This document shows positions 14,881-23,440 of a stretch of DNA of 31,025 bases, one piece after another. The position numbers and the translations under genes are program-made. The notes below the pieces were generated by a model, which worked only from the letters and a program-made list of their open reading frames with translations, was not told the DNA's origin and made no database searches. This stretch comes from CAYGTK01 sp964352775 (GTDB lineage: Bacteria; Bacteroidota; Bacteroidia; Chitinophagales; CAIOSU01). Position 1 is the stretch's first letter, and each line of letters opens with the position of its first letter. Location of the stretch: contig CAYGTK010000018.1 of assembly GCA_964352775.1 (NCBI GenBank), forward strand, positions 1-31,025, in the 5' to 3' direction.

Positions 14881-17469
14881 ATGGCAGACGACGAAAAGAA
14901 GTTTAATAGTGGGGAGAATATTATCCCCATTAACATAGAAGAGGAAATGAAGACGGCATATATCGACTATTCCATGTCGGTAATTGTGTCCAGAGCTATT
15001 CCTGATGTGCGTGACGGATTGAAACCGGTTCATCGCCGGGTGCTTTACGGAATGCACGAATTGGGATTAGCCAATAACAAGCCTTACAAGAAATCGGCCC
15101 GTATAGTAGGAGAGGTGCTGGGTAAGTATCATCCACACGGTGACTCCAGCGTTTACGATGCTATGGTACGTATGGCCCAGGAATGGAGCTTGCGTTATCC
15201 ATTAGTAGAAGGACAAGGTAACTTTGGCTCGGTAGATGGTGATAGCCCTGCGGCTATGCGTTATACTGAGGCCCGTTTGGAGAAGATAGCAGAGGAGGCC
15301 CTTAGCGATATTGATAAAGATACGGTTGACTTCAGCCTGAACTTTGACGATACGCTTCAAGAGCCTACCGTATTGCCTTCACGCATACCAACACTATTGG
15401 TGAATGGTGCGTCGGGTATTGCAGTAGGTATGGCTACCAATATATTACCTCACAATCTTACCGAGGTAATAAATGGTACCGTTGCTTATATAGAAGACAG
15501 AGAGATAGATGTTGAAGGCTTGATGAAGTACATCAAGGCACCTGATATGCCTACTGGCGGAACTATATATGGCTACGATGGTGTACGCCAAGCTTTTGAA
15601 ACTGGAAGAGGAAAAGTAGTAGTTCGTGCTAAGGCCGAGATAGAGGACATGGGTAATGGTAAGGAACGCATCATTATTAATGAGATACCTTATCAAGTTA
15701 ACAAGGCTACACTTATCCAAAAAGCAGCAGACTTAGTTAACGAGAAGAAGATAGACGGTATTACTGATATACGTGATGAGTCTGATCGTGATGGAATGCG
15801 TATCGTGTTCGAATTGCGTCGTGACGCTAACTCTAGTGTAGTTTTAAACCACTTGTACAAGGGTACTCAACTACAGACCAGTTATGGGGTGAACAACATT
15901 GCCTTGGTGAAAGGTCGCCCAATGTTGTTGAATCTGAAAGACTTCATCAGGCATTTTGTTGAATTCCGTCACGAAGTAGTAATACGTCGTACCAAATATG
16001 AATTAGCGGAAGCAGAAAAGAAAGCACACATCTTAGAGGGCTTGATCATTGCGATCGATAATTTGGATGAGGTTATTGCCTTAATACGTGCTTCGCAAAC
16101 GGCTGAAATAGCTCGCAATGGCTTAATGGAACGCTTTGAGCTTTCGGAAGTACAGTCGCGTGCTATATTAGATATGCGTTTGCAGAAACTTACCGGGCTT
16201 GAGCGCGAGAAGTTGAAGAACGACTACGATGAGCTAATGAAGCGCATTGCAGGGTTGAAAGAAATACTAGCGAACGAAGACATGCGAATGGGCATCATTC
16301 GTGATGAGTTGTTAGAGATAAAAGAGAAATATGGTGATGAGCGCCGCACAGACATAGTATATGCTGGAGACGACATCAACATTGAAGACCTTATTCCTAA
16401 TGATAACGTAGTGATCACTATCTCTCGTATGGGATATATCAAGCGTACTCTGTCAGAGGAATTTAAAGTGCAGAACCGCGGTGGACGTGGATCTAGAGGT
16501 GGGAAAACTCGTGATGAGGATTTCATTGAGTACATGTTCCCAGCATCTATGCACAACTACTTGATGTTCTTCACTGAACAGGGTAGGTGCTTCTGGTTGA
16601 AGGTATACGAAATACCAGAAGGTAACAAGACCAGTAAGGGTAGACCAATACAAAACGTATTGAACATACCTAAGGATGATAGTATTAAAGCATTCATTAC
16701 CGTGCCTAACTTATCGGAAGATGAATACTTAGATAACAACTTTGTAGTGCTTTGCACTAAAGGTGGTGTTATTAAGAAAACTACGCTACGTGCCTATTCA
16801 CGCCCACGTATAACAGGTATTAACGCAGTAACCATTAGAGAAGGCGACCAGTTACTGGATGCTAAGTTGACCAATGGTTCTATGGAAATAATGATGGCCA
16901 AGCGCAGTGGTAAGGTAGTTCGTTTTAGCGAAGACAACGTTCGCCCAATGGGTAGAAATGCCGCTGGTGTTAAAGGGGTAACCCTAGAAGGAGAGGGGGA
17001 TGAAGTAGTTGGAATGATATGCGTAGATCCTTCTGATATGGTGCAAACCATCTTGGTTGTTTCCGAAAAGGGTTATGGTAAGCGTACGTTCATTGTAGAT
17101 GAGGATGGTGAGAATGTGTATCGTGTAACTAAGCGAGGTGGTAAAGGAGTTAAAACCTTGAACATCACAGATAAAACTGGCAAGCTTATTGCAATTAAGA
17201 ACGTGACCGAGGAAAATGACCTTATGATCATTAACCGATCAGGAATTGTTATTCGCATGTCAGTTTCTGACCTACGAACAATGGGAAGAGCTACGCAAGG
17301 AGTTCGACTGATCAAGATGAGCGAAACCGACGAGATCGCAGCTGTAGCTAAGATCGACCGACTAGAGGATGAAGTAGAATATGATGAGAATGGAGAACCA
17401 ATAGTAGGTATAGAAGGTGAAGAAGGCACAGAAACCGAGGGCAGCACAGAAGAAAATGCAGAAGAATAA
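14881..17469 (+). CDS. gyrA: DNA gyrase subunit A
   Basis: An 862-residue type IIA topoisomerase A subunit, which with GyrB introduces negative supercoils using ATP. The N-terminal breakage-reunion domain has the catalytic tyrosine Y128 in AAMRYTEARL. The C-terminal beta-pinwheel carries the GyrA box, here QNRGGRG starting at Q531, which separates gyrase from topoisomerase IV. The quinolone-determining region reads HPHGDSSVYDAM with S89 and D93 (E. coli positions 83 and 87), that is, wild-type residues. The protein ends in an acidic tail rich in Glu, Gly and Thr, as in many gyrase A subunits. The gene is divergent from the hybrid kinase, and a TPR protein gene follows 31 bases downstream. Confidence 0.98.
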   Translation: MADDEKKFNSGENIIPINIEEEMKTAYIDYSMSVIVSRAIPDVRDGLKPVHRRVLYGMHELGLANNKPYKKSARIVGEVLGKYHPHGDSSVYDAMVRMAQEWSLRYPLVEGQGNFGSVDGDSPAAMRYTEARLEKIAEEALSDIDKDTVDFSLNFDDTLQEPTVLPSRIPTLLVNGASGIAVGMATNILPHNLTEVINGTVAYIEDREIDVEGLMKYIKAPDMPTGGTIYGYDGVRQAFETGRGKVVVRAKAEIEDMGNGKERIIINEIPYQVNKATLIQKAADLVNEKKIDGITDIRDESDRDGMRIVFELRRDANSSVVLNHLYKGTQLQTSYGVNNIALVKGRPMLLNLKDFIRHFVEFRHEVVIRRTKYELAEAEKKAHILEGLIIAIDNLDEVIALIRASQTAEIARNGLMERFELSEVQSRAILDMRLQKLTGLEREKLKNDYDELMKRIAGLKEILANEDMRMGIIRDELLEIKEKYGDERRTDIVYAGDDINIEDLIPNDNVVITISRMGYIKRTLSEEFKVQNRGGRGSRGGKTRDEDFIEYMFPASMHNYLMFFTEQGRCFWLKVYEIPEGNKTSKGRPIQNVLNIPKDDSIKAFITVPNLSEDEYLDNNFVVLCTKGGVIKKTTLRAYSRPRITGINAVTIREGDQLLDAKLTNGSMEIMMAKRSGKVVRFSEDNVRPMGRNAAGVKGVTLEGEGDEVVGMICVDPSDMVQTILVVSEKGYGKRTFIVDEDGENVYRVTKRGGKGVKTLNITDKTGKLIAIKNVTEENDLMIINRSGIVIRMSVSDLRTMGRATQGVRLIKMSETDEIAAVAKIDRLEDEVEYDENGEPIVGIEGEEGTETEGSTEENAEE

Positions 17470-17470
17470 T

Positions 17471-17478
17471 TAAGTTTG
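17471..17478 (+). promoter_or_regulatory. Candidate -7 promoter element (TAAGTTTG) for the TPR gene
   Basis: TAAGTTTG, a TAnnTTTG match, begins 2 bases after the gyrA stop codon and ends 22 bases before the next ATG. It suggests that the TPR gene can be transcribed separately from gyrA. No clear -33 element is seen. Confidence 0.35.
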
Positions 17479-17500
17479 CGCCTAAATTAATAAACGAGTT

Positions 17501-18727
17501 ATGTCAAAACATCTATTAACAGCCTTATTAGTTCTAGTATCAATGGGGTCAGTACTTGCCCAATCAGGGAAGTATTTGAGCGGATACACTAAGTTTCAAG
17601 GCTATTTGAATACAGGAAGAACCGATCGTGCATCGCTGGAAGAAGCTAAAGAGTACTTAGATATTTCAGTAAGTGATGTTGATTTTGCAGAGAGTAAGGG
17701 AAAAGCATGGTACTTCAAGGGAGAAGCTAACAAATACATCTACCTTGATTCGGTACTTCGACAAAAGTATCCAGACATCGTGCTTCAAACGGTAGATGAT
17801 TATATGAAATCGCTTAGTTTGATGTATTCAGGGGCAGATAAGAAGTTTCGCTACGATAAAGAAGCTTTGGGTTCATTAGCGTTAGTGTCTGGAGATGTGT
17901 ATAACGGAGCTGCTCAGTTTTACAACAATAAGGATGATGAGAAAGCTTTACTCTATTTTGATAAGCTGGATGATATTCAGGCTTTTGCAAAAAAGAATGG
18001 TGTAGAAGAGAAGTTTGCAGGCTTAGATATGGAGCAGATAAAAGTGCTACGAGGTAGAATATATGTACGTTCAGGACAGGAAGATAAAGCTATTGTGTAT
18101 TACACAAAACTTAAGAATGATGGTACTGATGACCTATCGGTCTACAGTACGTTAGCTGACCTACTTATCAAAAGTGGAAAAGAGCAAGAAGCTTTAGCAG
18201 TATTAGATGAAGCTATTGCTAAGTGGCCAGATGACATCAATGTGCTTATTTCTAAGATCAACGTTTTCCTTAATGCTGGTAAGCAGACAGAAGCATTAGA
18301 CATGATGAAAAAGGCTGTGGCATTAGACGATCAGAATTCAGCGCTATATTTTGCACTAGCCAACACTTATGGTCAATTAGAAGATACAGAGAACGCGAAA
18401 GCCAACTACCTGAAAGCTATAGAAATTAAGCCTGATTACAGAGATGCCTATAATAATATGGCAGCAATGTACATGGACGATGCTAATGCTATTATTGAAA
18501 AAATGAACGCTTTAGGTTTCGGATCAGCTGATCAAAAGAAGTATGAGGTTTATGAGCAGCAACGCAATGCACTTTACGACGAAGCACTTCCATATTTAGA
18601 AAAGTCTCACGAACTAGATAAGTCGAGCTTACAGACTATGCAGGTTTTGAAAGAGATCTATGCTAAAATGGGTAAGTACGACAAGAGTAAGGAAATGTCG
18701 AAACTTATGGACGCGGCTAGACAATAA
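17501..18727 (+). CDS. Exported TPR-repeat protein
   Basis: A 408-residue protein with a signal peptide (1-20, cleaved before QSGKYL) and no lipobox. Residues about 180-330 contain at least four TPR-like helical pairs (for example GRIYVRSGQEDKAIVYYTKL, ADLLIKSGKEQEALAVLDEAI and ANTYGQLEDTENAKANYLKAI, the last followed by KP). TPRs are protein-binding scaffolds, so this is likely a periplasmic partner in envelope assembly or turnover; the partner is not visible. It follows gyrA by 31 bases on the same strand and is closed by a terminator, so some read-through from gyrA is possible. Confidence 0.85.
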   Translation: MSKHLLTALLVLVSMGSVLAQSGKYLSGYTKFQGYLNTGRTDRASLEEAKEYLDISVSDVDFAESKGKAWYFKGEANKYIYLDSVLRQKYPDIVLQTVDDYMKSLSLMYSGADKKFRYDKEALGSLALVSGDVYNGAAQFYNNKDDEKALLYFDKLDDIQAFAKKNGVEEKFAGLDMEQIKVLRGRIYVRSGQEDKAIVYYTKLKNDGTDDLSVYSTLADLLIKSGKEQEALAVLDEAIAKWPDDINVLISKINVFLNAGKQTEALDMMKKAVALDDQNSALYFALANTYGQLEDTENAKANYLKAIEIKPDYRDAYNNMAAMYMDDANAIIEKMNALGFGSADQKKYEVYEQQRNALYDEALPYLEKSHELDKSSLQTMQVLKEIYAKMGKYDKSKEMSKLMDAARQ

Positions 18728-18741
18728 GCAACGAATAGGAA

Positions 18742-18774
18742 GAAGGGTGGTTGTAATAGCTACCCTTTCTTTTA
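18742..18774 (+). terminator. Intrinsic terminator after the TPR gene
   Basis: A 9-pair stem (18742-18750 with 18760-18768, including two G-U pairs) around a 9-base loop is followed by a T-rich tract, CTTTT. It lies 14 bases after the stop codon. Confidence 0.75.
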
Positions 18775-18814
18775 CCTACACTACTTAACATAATATGGAT
18801 TATAGGCTAATTAG

Positions 18815-19657
18815 TTATTTCAGAATGTAAAGCATTCTAGGCTTATCCTGCATATCACTAATAAGCTCAACTGACTGCATGTCTTGGTACAGGGCGGCTA
18901 TTGTTTGTGCGTGAGCAGCATTCAGTTCCAAGAAAATCTCTGCGCCAGGCTTCATTCGTTCTTGCGCAAATTCTGCAATGGCTTTGTAAAAAATGAACGG
19001 ATCATCATCTTGAGCTATCAAGGCAATATCTGGTTCATGATCTTTAACGTTAGCATCTAGCTTTTCAAATTCTTGTTTTGTAATGTACGGTGGGTTACTC
19101 ACAATTACATCAAAAGGTAAAAAATCATCCCAGTTAGCTCTATCAAGAAAATCCATCTCTCTGAGTATGGGGCTCACATGCAAATTCTCAGCATTCTTTT
19201 GGGCCACCTGAAGCGCACTACCGCTAACATCAATTCCCCAAACCTCACACAATGGCAAGTGCTTTTGCAGGCTAACCGCTATACAGCCGCTACCCGTTCC
19301 AATGTCTAATATCCTTAAGCTTTGCTCCCTGTAGCGCTTCACTATCCTCTCCACCAGCTCCTCCGTTTCTGGCCTGGGTATCAGCACGCTTTGGTTAACA
19401 TAATATTTAGCGCCATAAAACCACGATTCTCCAAGTACATACTGTATAGGCTCGTGACGTAATAATCGGGTCAATAATTGCTTAGCACGTTCTTGTATAA
19501 AACCTGCCACACCTTCTTGCTGTTGCAAGAGTTGATCGGTACGGCTCATGTTCATCATGTTCTCTACCAGCAGATGCGCAATTGTTCCCGCCTCACGCCG
19601 ATCGTAAATGCCCAATAATGCTTGAGCTAAGTCCTTTTTAAGTTCCCCAATAGTCAT
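18815..19657 (-). CDS. prmC: Release factor glutamine methyltransferase PrmC
   Basis: A 280-residue protein that methylates the glutamine of the GGQ motif of release factors RF1 and RF2 using S-adenosylmethionine. The N-terminal helical substrate-binding domain (about 1-75) ends in EPIQYVLGESWFYG, typical of PrmC/HemK. The methyltransferase domain has the SAM-binding motif LDIGTGSGCIAV (117-128), GIDVS at the end of the next strand, and the catalytic NPPY at 188-191 preceded by FDVIVS. The length matches the family. It is divergent from ribD with only 51 bases between the starts, so their promoters are close together. Confidence 0.96.
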   Translation of the reverse strand: MTIGELKKDLAQALLGIYDRREAGTIAHLLVENMMNMSRTDQLLQQQEGVAGFIQERAKQLLTRLLRHEPIQYVLGESWFYGAKYYVNQSVLIPRPETEELVERIVKRYREQSLRILDIGTGSGCIAVSLQKHLPLCEVWGIDVSGSALQVAQKNAENLHVSPILREMDFLDRANWDDFLPFDVIVSNPPYITKQEFEKLDANVKDHEPDIALIAQDDDPFIFYKAIAEFAQERMKPGAEIFLELNAAHAQTIAALYQDMQSVELISDMQDKPRMLYILK

Positions 19658-19694
19658 GCCCCTAAAATAGAAATAGGCATCTGTTTGCTTTATC

Positions 19695-19702
19695 TATCTT
19701 TG
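19695..19702 (+). promoter_or_regulatory. Bacteroidota -7 promoter element (TATCTTTG) for ribD
   Basis: An exact TAnnTTTG match ends 6 bases before the ribD ATG, the same arrangement as at prfC. The transcript would be leaderless or nearly so. This leaves no room for an FMN riboswitch in front of ribD. Confidence 0.5.
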
Positions 19703-19708
19703 CCCCAC

Positions 19709-20770
19709 ATGAGTATAGCAGTGTCTAACATTCCGCACGAGTACTATATGCAGCGTTGTTTACAACTCGCACAGTTAAGCTTAGGTAAAGCATCATCAAA
19801 CCCAATGGTGGGTGCTGTTATAGTGCATAACGACCGTATTATTGGCGAGGGATATTACCAAAGTTTTGGCGGTCCACATGCAGAGGTGAACGCTATTGCT
19901 AATGTAGCAGCTGAAGATGAGAAGTTGCTTATAGATAGTACGGTGTATGTAAGTTTAGAACCTTGTTCCTATTTTGGAAAAACACCGCCTTGTTCTGACC
20001 TATTAATAAAGAGCAAGGTGAGACGAGTTATTATAGCCAGTTTAGACCCTAACCCTAAGATATCAGGTGCCGGTATTGATAAACTCCGCAGTGCTGGTAT
20101 TGAGGTGATCACGGGTATTCTACAAAAGGAAGGTGACCATCTTAACAGACGCTTTTTCAGTCATCACACTCGTAAACGACCATGGGTTATCTTAAAATGG
20201 GCGCAAAGTAGCGATGGCTTTATAACTAAAGACAGAAATAAGCAACATTGGATAACTGGTGAGCTGAGTAAGAAATTGGTTCACCAATGGAGACAGGAAG
20301 AAGATGCTATATTAGTAGGTGCTGGAACGGTAATGGTTGATAACCCTCAACTTACCGATCGCTACTGGAAAGATGATAAGCAACCGACAAGGGTAGTACT
20401 TGACACTAAAGGATCGCTACCTAAGGATAGCAGCATATTCAATACAGCAGCCCCTACCCTTTTATTTACTTCTACTGAAGTGGGTATACAATATCCCAAT
20501 GCGGAAGTGATACTACTTTCAGAAGGAAAAGAGCCTTATGCTGAAATACTAGGTCATCTTTACGATCGAGAAATACAATCTGTGATCATTGAAGGTGGGC
20601 AAAAAACCTTGGAGCAGTTCATTACTGCCAACCTTTGGGATGAAGTCCGTGTTTTTATTGGGCCAATAGTATTCAACAAAGGAGTAAATGCCCCTACCCT
20701 TTCCATTGACCCCATTAAGGAGGAGTCTATCGGGGATGACACCTTATCAACTTATCTCAACAACGGCTAA
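19709..20770 (+). CDS. ribD: Bifunctional riboflavin biosynthesis deaminase/reductase RibD
   Basis: A 353-residue protein from the ATG at 19709; an in-frame TTG at 19685 is rejected because it lies upstream of the -7 element. The N-terminal cytidine-deaminase-like domain (about 9-150) has the zinc ligands H57 and the catalytic E59 in HAEVNAI, then C86 and C95 in PCSYFGKTPPC. The C-terminal reductase domain (about 155-353) has ILKWAQSSDGFIT, GAGTVMVDNPQLTDR and the IEGG nucleotide-binding turn. Together they perform the second and third steps of riboflavin synthesis (deamination of the pyrimidine, then reduction of the ribosyl group with NADPH). The stop overlaps the start of the transporter gene as TAATG. 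Confidence 0.96.
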   Translation: MSIAVSNIPHEYYMQRCLQLAQLSLGKASSNPMVGAVIVHNDRIIGEGYYQSFGGPHAEVNAIANVAAEDEKLLIDSTVYVSLEPCSYFGKTPPCSDLLIKSKVRRVIIASLDPNPKISGAGIDKLRSAGIEVITGILQKEGDHLNRRFFSHHTRKRPWVILKWAQSSDGFITKDRNKQHWITGELSKKLVHQWRQEEDAILVGAGTVMVDNPQLTDRYWKDDKQPTRVVLDTKGSLPKDSSIFNTAAPTLLFTSTEVGIQYPNAEVILLSEGKEPYAEILGHLYDREIQSVIIEGGQKTLEQFITANLWDEVRVFIGPIVFNKGVNAPTLSIDPIKEESIGDDTLSTYLNNG

Positions 20771-21645
20771 TGATATACCTTGCATTAAGCATACTTTCTT
20801 CCGTTATCATCATGCTGGTCTTTAAGATCATTCAGCGTTTTGATGTGCCTGTATTCCCCGTTATTGTCATCAACTATGGGGTATGTGTAACGGTGGGTTC
20901 TATTGCTAATGGTGAGTTCCCCTCAGCTATAGAAACCTTTCAACAGCCATGGTGGCCCTTTGCGCTGTTTATTGGGGTTTTATTCATCACCCTGTTCAAT
21001 CTCATAGGTTCATCCATCCAAAGTAATGGCATCACGGTTACTGTTATTGCTCAGCGTATGTCAGTCATTATTCCTATTGTAGCTGCGTACTTCCTTTATC
21101 AAGAACCTTTTGGTGTAATGAAGATAATCGGGCTCATCTTAGCTTTATTGGCTGTTGCACTCTCTTCGCTAAAACCCTCATCAGAAAAAAAGGCTAGCAT
21201 TGAATGGAATTGGACACTGCTATTTCCACTCATCATCTTTGTAGGTAGTGGAATTATAGATACTACGATAAAGTATGTTCAAGAATATCATTTACCTGGC
21301 TCTGCATTTGACAGCTTTCTTGTACTGCTATTCGGTACAGCATTTGCCATAGGTGCGCTGGTATATGTATTTCAATTATTTACAGGTAGATCAAAATTAT
21401 CTACCAAGATCATCCTTTGGGGGGTCTTATTAGGTGTGCCAAATTATGGGTCGATATGGTTTATGATGAAAGCTCTAGAAGCTCCTGGTATTGACAGTTC
21501 GGTTATTTTTCCTGTTAATCACATTGGGGTAGTAAGTGTTTCAGCTGTTACAGCATTGGTGTTCTTTAAAGAAAAACTGAGTACAGCTAATATTATTGGT
21601 TTACTACTTGCTGGAGTGGCAATAGCCTTTATATTCATGGGCTAG
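20770..21645 (+). CDS. EamA/DMT-superfamily transporter
   Basis: A 291-residue integral membrane protein with about ten hydrophobic helices arranged as two halves, as in EamA/DMT exporters and importers. Hydrophobic segments begin at residue 2 (IYLALSILSSVIIMLVF) and recur to the C-terminus (IIGLLLAGVAIAFIFMG). ERM-like and EPFGVMKIIGLILALLAVAL segments are typical of the family's repeat ends (YQEPFG, FFKEKLS). Its ATG overlaps the ribD stop by one base and its TAG overlaps the GTG of the next gene, so all three are probably co-translated. The substrate cannot be read; linkage to ribD makes a flavin or its precursor one possibility, but DMT proteins are too varied for that to be more than a guess. 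Confidence 0.85.
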   Translation: MIYLALSILSSVIIMLVFKIIQRFDVPVFPVIVINYGVCVTVGSIANGEFPSAIETFQQPWWPFALFIGVLFITLFNLIGSSIQSNGITVTVIAQRMSVIIPIVAAYFLYQEPFGVMKIIGLILALLAVALSSLKPSSEKKASIEWNWTLLFPLIIFVGSGIIDTTIKYVQEYHLPGSAFDSFLVLLFGTAFAIGALVYVFQLFTGRSKLSTKIILWGVLLGVPNYGSIWFMMKALEAPGIDSSVIFPVNHIGVVSVSAVTALVFFKEKLSTANIIGLLLAGVAIAFIFMG

Positions 21646-22247
21646 TGAAGCTTAAGTATACTACCATAAAGGCTGTAAGCGAAGGTTACTACGAAAGTAA
21701 GGGGAGTAAGTTCATAGCATATGCATACCCATCATCTTCAGAGGAGGTAGTAAAAACACACCTCAAAGAAATAAAGGCACTACACCCAAAGAGCCGTCAC
21801 TTATGTTATGCCTTTAGGGTTGGCGAGAATACGGTTATTGAAAGAGTAAATGACGATGGAGAACCTTCTGGAAGTGCTGGCCAGCCAATTCTACGGCAGC
21901 TATATTCCTTTGGTGTAGATAATGTTCTGGTTGGGGTGATACGCTATTTTGGCGGCACTAAACTTGGTGTATCAGGCTTAATAAGCGCTTACAAACTTGC
22001 TGCGCAAGATGCCCTTCAACAAGCTGATATAATTGAGGTGGAGATAAAGAAGCAGTACCAAGTAATTTGCGACTATGCTACCTACCCTCATTTAATGGAA
22101 TTGCTTAAAAGGAGTTCAGGCATAAGTCTGGTAGAACAAGAATTGCTAGCTATATGTAGCTTAACAATAGCTGTCACAAAAAGTGCTGAGTTGGAGTTGC
22201 TGGATAAACTCGAAGAATTAGAACTGATAGAGCTTAATAAGCTTTGA
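21645..22247 (+). CDS. YigZ/IMPACT family protein
   Basis: A 200-residue protein starting at GTG 21645, overlapping the transporter stop as TAGTG. The N-terminal UPF0029/IMPACT domain is clear: SKFIAYAYPSSSEEVVKTHL, then HPKSRHLCYAFRVG, the signature NDDGEPSGSAGQPILRQL, and VIRYFGGTKLGVSGLISAY. The C-terminal part (about 135-200) fits the DUF1949 domain of the bacterial YigZ branch. The eukaryotic relatives inhibit GCN2 signalling; the bacterial role is not established, with links to translation suggested. The stop codon abuts the stop of the convergent gene with no spacer. Confidence 0.93.
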   Translation: MKLKYTTIKAVSEGYYESKGSKFIAYAYPSSSEEVVKTHLKEIKALHPKSRHLCYAFRVGENTVIERVNDDGEPSGSAGQPILRQLYSFGVDNVLVGVIRYFGGTKLGVSGLISAYKLAAQDALQQADIIEVEIKKQYQVICDYATYPHLMELLKRSSGISLVEQELLAICSLTIAVTKSAELELLDKLEELELIELNKL

Positions 22248-23291
22248 TCAATCAGCTTCAAGAATAGCTTCCTGGGCTTTTCTTATCTTTTCTTTTTTGG
22301 CCTTCTCTGCCTCTAGTGCAGCTTTTCGAGCGGCTTTCTTTTCTTCGAACACGGCCTCATTATAAACCATTTCTAATCTACCGACCTTACCGCCCGAAAA
22401 ATACACGAGCAGTTTCCCAATTCCTTGGGTATATACTAATGCGCCATTCTCATTACCAGCCGGTGTGCCGCACTTCTGCCTAACTATGGTTTCGGTATCA
22501 GTAAATTTGATACCTAATGGAAGTATTACAGGAAATCCACCAAATTTCATACCCGATCTATCTTCATAAGGCTGCCCACCTGAATAGAACACCATTTTCT
22601 CTATCATCGACTTATTATTGAAATAAACAGCTAGCCCCTGTTTTAAGAATATCTGCTTAGTTCGGTCAGCATCATAACTTGCGCCAATAGCATTCTTCAG
22701 CGTAACATACTTTAAGTTATAGGCATTTTTCTTTACCATTTCAAAGTAGTCGCTATTGCTAATACCTATAGTGGCAGCGCTACTTGCTTCCTCTTGATTG
22801 GCTGCGCCACCCTCTACAAATTTCAGAGTTACTATAGTAAGTCTACCTTTCTGAAAATCTAAACTTATCTCGTAACCATCTACTGCATTTAGAGGGAATT
22901 CTTTTATCAGCACCAATGATGCGGTTACTTCCCCTTCTGTTTTATATCCTTCCCCCAGCGATTTTTTCGCATCGAAAATGGAGCTGCCGAATTTCAAACC
23001 CTTAGGTAATTTACCTTTGAACTGTTGCATTTCAGGTAAATAAGGGTTCTCATTATTATACAGATCTATGGTCTGTAATACGTTTCTTGTTATATCGAGC
23101 TTGATACCCCGAGTGGCAAAATCATTACCAATATAGCGTTCCAAGCTCTGTATGTCACTAACGCTATTCCTTTTCCCTAATAGCTTTATCAGGTCATCAC
23201 CTTGCACAGGCTGAGCAATAGCTGGCAATACTATTAGTGTGAGTAGTAGTACGCTTAATACACCTTTCCATGAAATACAATGGTTTCTCAT
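22248..23291 (-). CDS. Exported protein of unknown function with an internal duplication
   Basis: A 347-residue protein with a signal peptide (about 1-26, ending LPAIAQ). The body seems to repeat once: PYLPEMQQFKGKLPKGLKFG followed by SSIFDAKKSLG and LDFQKGRLTIVTLKF resembles the later MKFGGFPVILPLGIKFTDTE, IVRQKCG and VYFSGGKVGRLEMVY. Each copy reads as a short beta-strand, a loop with PxGhKF, a helix ending in G, and two strands. The last 40 residues are a very charged helix rich in Ala, Glu and Lys. I do not recognise the family. It has no T9SS sorting domain or lipobox, so it is likely periplasmic. TGA of this gene and TGA of the convergent yigZ-like gene abut at 22247/22248. Confidence 0.7.
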   Translation of the reverse strand: MRNHCISWKGVLSVLLLTLIVLPAIAQPVQGDDLIKLLGKRNSVSDIQSLERYIGNDFATRGIKLDITRNVLQTIDLYNNENPYLPEMQQFKGKLPKGLKFGSSIFDAKKSLGEGYKTEGEVTASLVLIKEFPLNAVDGYEISLDFQKGRLTIVTLKFVEGGAANQEEASSAATIGISNSDYFEMVKKNAYNLKYVTLKNAIGASYDADRTKQIFLKQGLAVYFNNKSMIEKMVFYSGGQPYEDRSGMKFGGFPVILPLGIKFTDTETIVRQKCGTPAGNENGALVYTQGIGKLLVYFSGGKVGRLEMVYNEAVFEEKKAARKAALEAEKAKKEKIRKAQEAILEAD

Positions 23292-23383
23292 AAAGCTAAT
23301 TTACGCAATAGGGTCTACAGCTATTGTGCCAAAATGTTACACACGCTGTGAATTGCTGTTTTTCTTGTACACATTCGCGCAAT

Positions 23384-23414
23384 AAAAAAGCCCTCTTCCG
23401 GTAAGAAGAGGGCT
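23384..23414 (-). terminator. Intrinsic terminator of the 262-residue T9SS gene
   Basis: AGCCCTCTT at 23389-23397 pairs perfectly with AAGAGGGCT at 23406-23414. The A-run at 23384-23389 gives a U-tract on the minus strand. It starts 27 bases after the stop at 23441, so it serves the T9SS cargo gene cluster transcribed toward it. Confidence 0.88.
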
Positions 23415-23440
23415 TCAAAATTTTAATTAGTAGCTAATTA

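Noticed and set aside
19658..19708. FMN riboswitch before ribD
   Set aside because: Only 51 bases separate the prmC and ribD starts, and the -7 element leaves a leader of a few bases.
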